From: Dyadobacter sp. NIV53
GTDB lineage: Bacteria; Bacteroidota; Bacteroidia; Cytophagales; Spirosomataceae
Reading direction: 5' to 3'
DNA: 64,000 bases
Assembly (NCBI RefSeq): GCF_019711195.1
Contig: NZ_CP081299.1
Span: 4,553,501-4,617,500 of the forward strand
Under the pieces are notes generated by a model, which saw only the letters and a program-made list of their open reading frames with translations, was not told the origin of the DNA and did no database searches. The translations under genes were made by a program, and so were the position numbers. Positions 43,857-51,700 of the stretch are shown piece after piece; positions within the stretch are counted from its first letter, which is position 1; each line of letters opens with the position of its first letter.

Positions 43857-45455
43857 ATGATTTTAAAAAATATTTATAAAATATTGTTAGTTCTAACGGC
43901 CATTTTTGTTTTTCAAAAGGTTCAGGCACAAGATAATACCAAGAGCTCATCGCCAAGTCCTTTGCAAATAATTTTCCCAAAAGAATCAGAATGGAATGTT
44001 TTGGACGAAGGACAGCAAATTGATTTCCATTTACAGACCAGGGGCGGGAGAGCAGATTCAGTGAGGTATAGTATTTCAAGCGGCCTGACAAAGGAAATGA
44101 AGTTTGATTCTCTCGGACACTTTGTATGGACTCCTGGCTATGATGTTGCTGACCGCATTAACACATCTAAATCTTTTCCGGTTGTTTTTGAAGCACAGAC
44201 TGCTTCTGGTGAAAGTGCTTCACGCGAAGTAGTATTTAAGGTTACACACGTTAACCGCCCTCCGCAGGTAGACGAACTGAAACCATTCTATGTACAATAT
44301 AAAACACAGAACACGTATCAGATTGATATGAATTCTGTAAGGGATCCTGATGGTGACCCTGTTGTGTTTGTTCCGATACTTGATGGGATGCCGGAAGGAA
44401 TGAAATTAACCGCAGCAGGAGATATTACCTGGGATCCATCGGTACTGCAATTTGGGATACTTAAAAAGGAACCCCGCTATATCGAGTTTTTCGTAGAAGA
44501 CCAGCCTTCAAAGGCGCGTACAAAGGGACGATTGAAGCTGGATATAACACAGATGGATCTTGCTCCTGATTTTACTATTGTTCCGCAAAACACAATTATC
44601 AAAAGCCCTGAAAATAATCGCATTAATTTGCGTTTTTCTTTGTCTGATCCGAATGGGGAAGATGATGTTTCAACATTTGGTTTTGTTTCAGAAAACAAAA
44701 ATGTTCCTAAGGATGCCCTTGTTAAGAATGCACCGACAAGCTATGAATTCATTTGGGAGCCGGGATATGAATTTGTAAAGGATCCGTTTGATACGCTTGC
44801 ATTTAACATTACATTTTATGTAATGGACAAAGCGTTGAATAAAAAGGAAAAGACACTCAGGTTCGTTATAAAAAATACCGTAGACGAAAGGCAGCGTGAT
44901 GCTTATGTATACGGATTATATAAAGGTGCGTTGGTAAATGCCTGGGGCCTTTTGGAACAAATGCAGGAAAAGGAAACGTATTTAAAAAAGGCTTATGCCA
45001 AAGCAAAAAAAGGAAAAAGAAGCCGTTCATTATTAAATGCTTCATTGGGTGCAACAACGGGATTAGCTCCACAATTTACGCCTGCTGACGGTAAGACCAG
45101 AGGATACATTACAACAATTGGAGGGACAACAGTGGCAACGGTGGGAACATTGGAAGCTACGGAGGTTATCGGGAAATCAACCAACGGACTGTTAGAACGC
45201 TTTAATTACGTATTGCAGAAGAAAAATGAACTCCAGAATAAAGGGGACGTATTTTCCAGAGAATATGCGCAAAAATCAGCCAGAAGAACGCCGGATTTTA
45301 TTCGAAAACTTGATGAGTTTAAGGGATTAATGAATTTAAGCGGCCTGGTTGCATTAGAACTGGATGCCAATTGGGAGAACAAAAAAGAAGCCACTGATGC
45401 TGCAATAAAGAAAACATTTAAAGATTTCGTTCCGTTATCTGTTGAAGAAGATTAA
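43857..45455 (+). CDS. Secreted protein with Ig/cadherin-like repeats, function unknown
   Basis: 532 residues from ATG 43857. A signal peptide (ends KVQAQ) is followed by three or so beta-sandwich repeats of about 100 residues (FVWTPGYDVADR, ITWDPSVLQF and FIWEPGYEFVKD mark equivalent strands). DPDGDP and DPNGEDD are calcium-binding-like turns. The last 170 residues are mostly helical and rich in Lys. I know no named family. The start 43815 is rejected because the likely -7 box at 43796-43803 would put the RNA start after or at it. A terminator follows. Confidence 0.8.
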   Translation: MILKNIYKILLVLTAIFVFQKVQAQDNTKSSSPSPLQIIFPKESEWNVLDEGQQIDFHLQTRGGRADSVRYSISSGLTKEMKFDSLGHFVWTPGYDVADRINTSKSFPVVFEAQTASGESASREVVFKVTHVNRPPQVDELKPFYVQYKTQNTYQIDMNSVRDPDGDPVVFVPILDGMPEGMKLTAAGDITWDPSVLQFGILKKEPRYIEFFVEDQPSKARTKGRLKLDITQMDLAPDFTIVPQNTIIKSPENNRINLRFSLSDPNGEDDVSTFGFVSENKNVPKDALVKNAPTSYEFIWEPGYEFVKDPFDTLAFNITFYVMDKALNKKEKTLRFVIKNTVDERQRDAYVYGLYKGALVNAWGLLEQMQEKETYLKKAYAKAKKGKRSRSLLNASLGATTGLAPQFTPADGKTRGYITTIGGTTVATVGTLEATEVIGKSTNGLLERFNYVLQKKNELQNKGDVFSREYAQKSARRTPDFIRKLDEFKGLMNLSGLVALELDANWENKKEATDAAIKKTFKDFVPLSVEED

Positions 45456-45476
45456 TTGGAATGTAAAATGATTGAT

Positions 45477-45505
45477 AAAAAAGAGAGCTATATGCTCTCT
45501 TTTTT
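45477..45505. terminator. Terminator shared by the secreted-protein gene and lspA
   Basis: AAAAAAGAGAGC and GCTCTCTTTTTT form a 12-bp stem with a 5-nt loop. The last codons and the stop of lspA (minus strand, 45488) lie inside the hairpin, so the two convergent genes overlap here at their ends. Confidence 0.85.
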
Positions 45506-46231
45506 ATTGTCTTCTTCTTCAGTATCAATTTTTGGTGAAGGAAGATGGGATGATATTTCAGTGTTATTGTTGTTGTAGTCAGAATCAATTTCTACTTCTC
45601 TTATTCCGTCTAAATCTTCATTATTTTCCTTTTTCTCATCTGTATGATGAGTAGGGTGAAAACTTCCCTGAAAAATAAGAATACTGCATACGCCCACAAA
45701 AATACAGGAATCAGCAATGTTAAAAATAGGCGTAGAGTAATATTGCCCACCCCAGACAGGAACCCAGTCAGGTACAAACCCTTCCCAGAAATCGACAAAA
45801 ATCATATCAATAACCTGTCCATGAAACCATGGAGTAGGAGAGCCATAAGGGGCATTATCAAACAAAACGCCATAAAAGGTACTATCAATTACATTTCCGA
45901 CTGCACCGGCCAATATCATGGAAAGCGCCCAAAGTAAACCCTTTGCAGCTCCTGATCTTGCGAGATGTATAAGGTACCATCCAATGGCAAACATAGCTAC
46001 CAGCCGGAAAAGCGTTAAAAATAATTTCCCATATTCATGTCCAAGCTGCATCCCGAATGCCATACCCGGATTAAGCACATAGTGTAGCTTCAACCAATTT
46101 CCAATGAGAGCGATCTGGCCTGAAAAACCAGGTTCCATGTATTTGTAAACCAATATCTTGGATATCTGGTCTATGGCAATAAGAAGGATACTTAAAAGCA
46201 GATATGGGGCTGGATTTCTGGATTGGTTCAT
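45488..46231 (-). CDS. lspA: Lipoprotein signal peptidase
   Basis: Aspartyl peptidase that cleaves prolipoprotein signals. 247 residues with four membrane segments. Catalytic-Asp motifs are GAVGNVIDS near residue 117 and FNIADSCIF near 182. It is longer than the usual 160-170 residues: an insert between the two motifs (FYGVLFDNAPYGSPTPWFHGQ, in two segments) and a 50-residue acidic C-terminus (GIREVEIDSDYNNNN) account for this. Lipoproteins are common in this window, giving it many substrates. Confidence 0.94.
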   Translation of the reverse strand: MNQSRNPAPYLLLSILLIAIDQISKILVYKYMEPGFSGQIALIGNWLKLHYVLNPGMAFGMQLGHEYGKLFLTLFRLVAMFAIGWYLIHLARSGAAKGLLWALSMILAGAVGNVIDSTFYGVLFDNAPYGSPTPWFHGQVIDMIFVDFWEGFVPDWVPVWGGQYYSTPIFNIADSCIFVGVCSILIFQGSFHPTHHTDEKKENNEDLDGIREVEIDSDYNNNNTEISSHLPSPKIDTEEEDNKKESI

Positions 46232-46284
46232 TCTGGTTTAAAAACTATAGGTAACTTTAAAGAAACGCTAAATTAGTAAGATAG

Positions 46285-47487
46285 TTATAAAGAACTTATT
46301 CCTCTTCTCTTCAACTCACTTTTAGCGAGCAAAAATTCACGGCTGCTTTGCCCGGCAACGGATGTATTTTCTTCGGCGCGACGGATTAAATAGGGTAATA
46401 CTGCATCTATTGGCCCATATGGAACATACTTGGCAACATTGTAACCTGCTTTCGCAAGATTGAAAGATATATTATCGCTCATGCCAAGAAGTTGAGCGAA
46501 CCAAATACGGTTATCCTTAGTATCGAGATTGAGCTTTTTCATTTTCGCCGCACAATACTGGCAACTGTACTCATTATGTGTACCCAGGCATATTGAAATA
46601 TGCTGAATATGTTCCAGGCAAAAATCTATAGATGCATTATAGTCGCGGTCTATAGCTTCTTTACTAACGTGAATTGGGTTAAAGTATTCATTTTCCCTTG
46701 CACGGAGACGTTCCTTTTCCATATATGCACCACGTACCAGCTTTCCGCCAAGCGTATAACCTTTTTGCTTGGCAGTGAGATAAGCACCCTTGAGCGCATC
46801 CAGCGTTTCGTACCTGTAGAGTTGATATGTGTTGTAAACAATGGCTTTTTCCTTATTGAATTTTTCCATCATTTCGTAGGTCAGGTCATCAATTACTCCC
46901 TGAATCCAGCTTTCTTCCGCATCCACGAAAATTCTTACATTGGTTTCGTATGCATGGTTGCAAAGCCTTTCAACTCTTCCTTTTATCCTTGCATAAGCAG
47001 CACTTTCACTTTCTGACAAACTATCTTTGCGCTGAATTTTTTCGAGCAACTCTATTGAAGCAATTCCGGTAATTTTAAAAACAGAAAATGGAATATTTTT
47101 TGATTGTGATGCTTTATCAATCGTCTTTAAAATTTCGGCCGTGGTGGCATCAAAGCTACCTTCTTCATCTTCGCCTTCCACAGAATAGTCTAATATAGTC
47201 CCAATGCCTGAATTGCCCAAAGCAGTAATGGTTGCATCACAATCTCTAATTGTCTCACCACCACAGAATTGTTCAAAAATCGTGACACGAATGAGATTTT
47301 TTATAGGTAAGTGAAGCTTTAGTGCAAGCTTTATAAAAAAAGTGCCTAAATTTACCACTCGAGCCTGATTCATAAGACTGAACAGCCAGTATGTTTTTCT
47401 TAGCTGAGTGTCTGATTTGTATGCGAATGCAACGGATGTGTCTTCGAAAAATACAGGTATTTGGTCATTTGGTAAAGGATATGCCAT
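46285..47487 (-). CDS. Proline dehydrogenase
   Basis: FAD-dependent oxidation of proline to pyrroline-5-carboxylate, 400 residues. The TIM-barrel ends with GGKLVRGAYMEKERLRARE, CLGTHNEYS and the C-terminal RRAEENTSVAGQSSRE. It is the short one-domain form, so a separate pyrroline-5-carboxylate dehydrogenase would be needed; it is not in the window. Confidence 0.94.
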   Translation of the reverse strand: MAYPLPNDQIPVFFEDTSVAFAYKSDTQLRKTYWLFSLMNQARVVNLGTFFIKLALKLHLPIKNLIRVTIFEQFCGGETIRDCDATITALGNSGIGTILDYSVEGEDEEGSFDATTAEILKTIDKASQSKNIPFSVFKITGIASIELLEKIQRKDSLSESESAAYARIKGRVERLCNHAYETNVRIFVDAEESWIQGVIDDLTYEMMEKFNKEKAIVYNTYQLYRYETLDALKGAYLTAKQKGYTLGGKLVRGAYMEKERLRARENEYFNPIHVSKEAIDRDYNASIDFCLEHIQHISICLGTHNEYSCQYCAAKMKKLNLDTKDNRIWFAQLLGMSDNISFNLAKAGYNVAKYVPYGPIDAVLPYLIRRAEENTSVAGQSSREFLLAKSELKRRGISSL

Positions 47488-47673
47488 TTTTTATACGTTT
47501 TTCTTGTGTTGATAATGCAGGTATATTAGTTTAAAGCAGTGTTATAGAACTAATACGTGCACATAGTAAACTGAGCTTTTTGTTATCAAATGTACGTCAA
47601 TCCCTGAAATACGCATAACTCGAAGTCGAAATATTACCATTATCTATTTTTTACTAAGGTCAAGTTTTTGAGT

Positions 47674-48768
47674 ATGAATGCTTCTTTAGATATCCTTCCG
47701 CTAAGCAGTTGGATCAATACCGAAGGGAAACCTTTGATAATAGCCGGCCCTTGCAGCGCAGAGACCGAGGAACAAATGTTGGAAACCGCAACCCAGATCA
47801 AAGAAGAAGGATTTGCGCATGTAATCCGTGCGGGAATTTGGAAACCAAGAACACGTCCTGGTAGTTTTGAAGGCATGGGAGAGGCAGCTTTGCCATGGTT
47901 GCAGGAAGTTAAAAAGCAAACCGGAATGCCTGTTGCTGTTGAAGTTGCAAATCCTCAGCATATTGAATTGGCATTGAAATACGGAGTAGACATCCTTTGG
48001 ATTGGAGCACGTACAACGGTGAATCCTTTTAATGTTCAGGAACTGGCTGATGCACTAAAAGGTGTAGATGTACCTGTTTTGGTTAAAAATCCTGTTAATC
48101 CTGATTTACAACTGTGGATCGGTGCACTGGAACGTCTGAACCAGGCTGGTGTTAAAAAGCTGGGTGCTATTCACCGTGGTTTTTCTAATGCGCAGGAAAC
48201 AAAATTCCGGAATTCTCCAATGTGGAATATTGCAATTGAATTAAAAACATTGTTGCCAAATCTGCCGATCATCGGTGATCCTAGCCATATGGCAGGAAAA
48301 CGCGCTTATCTGTATGAAATTGCACAGCGTGCGCTTGATTTGAATTACGATGGTCTGATCATTGAGTCACATCGTGAGCCGGATAAAGCATGGTCTGATG
48401 CTTCACAACAGCTTACGCCTGCTGCTTTGGGACAAATGTTACACGATCTTCATGTGCGTAAAGTATCTTATGGTACTGATTATCAGTCACAGCTGGAAGT
48501 TGTTCGCGGTAAAATAGATCATCTGGACCGTGAATTACTGGAAAATCTGGCTGCACGTATGTCGTTGGTAGAAAAACTGGCTGAATACAAACGTGATAAT
48601 AATGTCGCTGCATATCAGGTAGATCGTTTCCGTGAAGTTTTGGAAACCCGTGCAGGATGGGGCAAAAGCCTAAACCTGTATCCTAATCTGGTTGATGAGC
48701 TTTTCAAACTGGTACACATGGAATCTATCAGAAAACAAACTGAGGTGATGAACCAGGTGAACGTTTAG
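47674..48768 (+). CDS. Bifunctional DAHP synthase/chorismate mutase
   Basis: First step of the shikimate pathway fused to the first step toward phenylalanine and tyrosine. 364 residues from ATG 47674. The N-terminal type-I-beta DAHP synthase has IIAGPCSAETEEQ, GIWKPRTRPGSFEGMG, KLGAIHRGF and IGDPSHMAGKRA. Residues about 275-360 are an AroQ chorismate mutase (VRGKIDHLDRELLENLAARM, VEKLAEYK). The fusion allows prephenate or chorismate to feed back on the synthase. The TTG at 47668 two codons upstream is an alternative start. Confidence 0.95.
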   Translation: MNASLDILPLSSWINTEGKPLIIAGPCSAETEEQMLETATQIKEEGFAHVIRAGIWKPRTRPGSFEGMGEAALPWLQEVKKQTGMPVAVEVANPQHIELALKYGVDILWIGARTTVNPFNVQELADALKGVDVPVLVKNPVNPDLQLWIGALERLNQAGVKKLGAIHRGFSNAQETKFRNSPMWNIAIELKTLLPNLPIIGDPSHMAGKRAYLYEIAQRALDLNYDGLIIESHREPDKAWSDASQQLTPAALGQMLHDLHVRKVSYGTDYQSQLEVVRGKIDHLDRELLENLAARMSLVEKLAEYKRDNNVAAYQVDRFREVLETRAGWGKSLNLYPNLVDELFKLVHMESIRKQTEVMNQVNV

Positions 48769-48783
48769 AAAATATATTTGATC

Positions 48784-48824
48784 AAAGAGGCTGGCTTCAT
48801 ACCGAAACCAGCCTCTTTTGTTTT
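48784..48824. terminator. Terminator after the DAHP synthase gene
   Basis: AAAGAGGCTGG and CCAGCCTCTTT form an 11-bp stem, followed by GTTTT. It lies between convergent genes. Confidence 0.8.
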
Positions 48825-48847
48825 AAGCACATACTGATATTAAGAAA

Positions 48848-49489
48848 TCAGATTCCTGTTTTTGCCAGCACCTTTTCAATTTCCGCAGCCCATATTTTGT
48901 AAGCTTTCGTATTTAAATGGGTTTTATCAATGGCAAATTCTGCTTTGAGGCCGCTTGAATCAGATATGTATTGGTTCAAATCCAGATACTCGATCTTATT
49001 TTGCTTGCAATAAGTAATCAGGAAATTATTCAGACGATTTACTTCAGCCTGACTATACGGATTGTTCCGTTCATAAAGAGTCAGTGTCACAACGGGTATA
49101 ATTTTGTTTTTTGAAATCGTTTCCAGAATGGACTTATAATTGGCTTGTAACTTTTCTGGATCAACACCGACAGTAATGTCGTTGATCCCACCCATTACAA
49201 AACATATTTTCGGATGCCTGTCAATAACATGCGACTGAATCAGCTGGAGAAAGTGATAGGTACACTGGCCTGGTAATCCACAATTCAATACGTCTGTCCG
49301 TCCCAATAACTCAACCCATTTTCCCTGAGCAGTAATGGAATTTCCATACATCACTATTTTTGGGTTTCCTTTTAGGGATACAAATCGTTGAAAGAACTTA
49401 TCGCGGTAAACAAATGAGAAAGCCAGAAAAGAAATAAGAAAGAAAAAATTAAGAAATAACGAGAAGCCGAGAATAATTTTGGATCTCAT
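48848..49489 (-). CDS. Membrane-anchored SGNH/GDSL hydrolase
   Basis: 213 residues. An N-terminal hydrophobic segment (8-30) anchors it. SGNH blocks are visible: MYGNSIT with the catalytic Ser, the Gly in LNCGLPGQ, GGIND with the Asn, and the His in DKTHLN. The substrate is unknown; such enzymes are often esterases or acetyl transfer hydrolases of glycans. Confidence 0.9.
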   Translation of the reverse strand: MRSKIILGFSLFLNFFFLISFLAFSFVYRDKFFQRFVSLKGNPKIVMYGNSITAQGKWVELLGRTDVLNCGLPGQCTYHFLQLIQSHVIDRHPKICFVMGGINDITVGVDPEKLQANYKSILETISKNKIIPVVTLTLYERNNPYSQAEVNRLNNFLITYCKQNKIEYLDLNQYISDSSGLKAEFAIDKTHLNTKAYKIWAAEIEKVLAKTGI

Positions 49490-49546
49490 AACAAGTACAT
49501 TTCTGCTAAAATAACAAAGATATTAGCCTTGCTACCTGTTTGCAAC

Positions 49547-50281
49547 TTACATCCATTTACTTAGAAATTGACTGAATATTTCCTTGTACTGGTCACTCAC
49601 CGGAATTGTTGTACTTCCGATCTGAATGGTATTACGTGTTATAGCTCCGATTTTATCTAGATTGACAATGAAAGAACGGTGTACACGCATAAATTTGGAA
49701 GAGGGCAATTTTTCTTCAAGTGCTTTAAGGCTGGTTAATGATAATATAGGTTTACTTCCGGATTTAAGATGAACTTTTACATAATCTTTCAACCCTTCCA
49801 TATACAAAATATCCTCGTAGGCAATCCTGACGAGCTGATATTCTACCTTAAGAAAAAGATATTCATCTTTTGTTTCGACTACGTTTGCTGTAGAGGCTTT
49901 CTGAACTAATTCAACATAAGTTTTTGCCCTCGTTGCAGCACGGAGAAATTCTTCATAATTGAAAGGTTTTAACAGATAATCCAGAGCATCTACTTTAAAA
50001 CCATCCAGTGCATACTGATTAAACGCGGTGGTGAAAATAATTCTTGGACCAGGATTACCAGCTTTTTCAATTATTCTTGCAAGTTCAATACCCGTCAGAT
50101 CAGGCATTTGTATATCCAGGAATATAATATCAATTTGCTGCTGATGAATAACCTGTAATGCTTCAACTGCGCTCGAATAACGTCCTGTAAGCGTTAAAAA
50201 AGGTGTTTTTTCAACAAAGGCTGCTACCAGCCCCAGTGCCAGTGGCTCGTCGTCAACAGCTATGCATCTTAATGGGTTCAT
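49547..50281 (-). CDS. LytTR-family response regulator
   Basis: 244 residues. The receiver has IDIIFLDIQMPDLTGIEL with the acceptor Asp and DYLLKPFNYEEF with the Lys. The LytTR domain has LKVEYQLVRIAYEDILYMEG and MRVHRSFIVNLDKI. It overlaps the end of the kinase gene by four bases (ATGA), so the two are translated together. It may control the divergent outer-membrane receptor gene, which is a guess from position. Confidence 0.95.
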   Translation of the reverse strand: MNPLRCIAVDDEPLALGLVAAFVEKTPFLTLTGRYSSAVEALQVIHQQQIDIIFLDIQMPDLTGIELARIIEKAGNPGPRIIFTTAFNQYALDGFKVDALDYLLKPFNYEEFLRAATRAKTYVELVQKASTANVVETKDEYLFLKVEYQLVRIAYEDILYMEGLKDYVKVHLKSGSKPILSLTSLKALEEKLPSSKFMRVHRSFIVNLDKIGAITRNTIQIGSTTIPVSDQYKEIFSQFLSKWM

Positions 50282-51349
50282 ATTGTTTCTAATTCCAGAT
50301 GCACTTCAAATTCATTGTCCTTTTTGTTTTCGTTCACTTCCAGCTGATACTTTCCGGGATACAATAAATCCAATCTGCGTTGTGTGTTACTAAGTCCAAT
50401 GCCATTACTTTCATCCAGGACCGTCCTTTTATCAGAAAATAATGTATTTCTTACTTCAACATAAAGTTTGTTTTTATCCTGACGTATGTGGATGTCAATC
50501 AGACTTTTTTCAACAGCACTTACTCCGTGTTTAAAAGCATTTTCTATAAAAGGCAAAAACAGCATAGGAGCAATGGAAACATCATGCAGTGGATCAGGAG
50601 GAGTTAAATGTACGGTAACTTTATCAGTCAGGCGAAGCTGCATAAGCTGAATGTAATCCTGGGCAAAAGCAATTTCCTGACTTAAGAGAACAGTGCCGTG
50701 CTGCGTTTCATAAAGGACATAACGCATCAGTCGTGATAACTTATGCAAAGCCTGCTGTGCTGCTTCCACGTCAATCACAGTCAGCGCATAAATGTTGTTG
50801 AGCGTATTAAAAAAGAAATGCGGATTGATCTGGGCTTTTAGAAATGATAATTCAGAATTGATTTTTTCCTGTTCCAAATCCTGCCGGTATTGTTTATCAC
50901 GCTGTACATTTTGTACTGCGGCAACACTGGTACTAATACCAATGACAAGAAGTGCTGTTAGTAAGGCAAAATAGTCGAACCTGTCCTTTGATCTTTTCAG
51001 ACCGTTCATTTCTTTGGCAGTTTGCCATGCTTTATCCATAAATGCCCGGTGATTGAGCGCCACCTGAAGCTGCTCAATAATTATAGCCAGCAGGAATACA
51101 GATATAATATTAAACAGAATAAATTTTAGGTTTTTGTTACGTGCCAGATAGCGCGGAAACCAGAAAAATAAATTAAGGTAAAATATAGAAATAAGCATAG
51201 AAAATAACACTGCCTGTTTGATCCAGAATGTGGTCGGCAATTGTATTTGCCAGCTTAATGGTTGCCAAAGCAGGAATGAAGCTAAAAAAAGTCCAGCCTA
51301 AGAGATGAAGAAATATTGGTGGGTATTTTCTAACCTTTTGTGTGTCCAT
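50278..51349 (-). CDS. LytS-type histidine kinase, one-base frameshift in the N-terminal part
   Basis: The frame in the track of the kinase runs from TTG 51240 and has membrane segments, the His in LKAQINPHFFFNTLNNIY and the N-box FIENAFKHGVSA. The real start is upstream at ATG 51349 (MDTQKVRKYPPIFLHLLGW), in another frame. The two meet at A7 (51284-51290 on the plus strand): a run of six gives LGWTFLASFLLWQPLSWQI and a 356-residue protein with the usual LytS N-terminus. This indel is an apparent overcall rather than an undercall. The kinase is co-transcribed with the regulator. Confidence 0.88.
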
Positions 51350-51700
51350 CAGGATATTGTTTATAGCAATGCATTAAATGTAATATGCAATTACAATCTT
51401 ACAGGGAAAAAATCAAAGCGCCTAGTCAAGTCGATCAATATTGGTTAAACGCCGACAGGCTAGCAATTATGATCTATCAAAGAAATAAAGAATTCAAATT
51501 AAAAGCACTGATTATCACATCTTTTAAATGAGTGCAATTGCATTATTCATTTTCAGGAAATAGCAGTTTTATAAAAACCATTCATCGTTTGAAATGGGGA
51601 TTTAATCGGTACATACCATCTATCTGTCTAGCGCCCTTAGATAAGTGGTGGCAAGGTATTTATTTTGATATTGTATTTACTACTTATTACGTCTCATCCC
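51350..51700. other. 351-base gap between the divergent kinase and receptor genes
   Basis: It must hold two divergent promoters. TTATTTTG at 51660-51667 is a one-mismatch -7 box on the plus strand, but no matching -33 box is clear. No other gene or strong hairpin was seen; the small open frame from 51532 has no supporting features. Confidence 0.35.
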
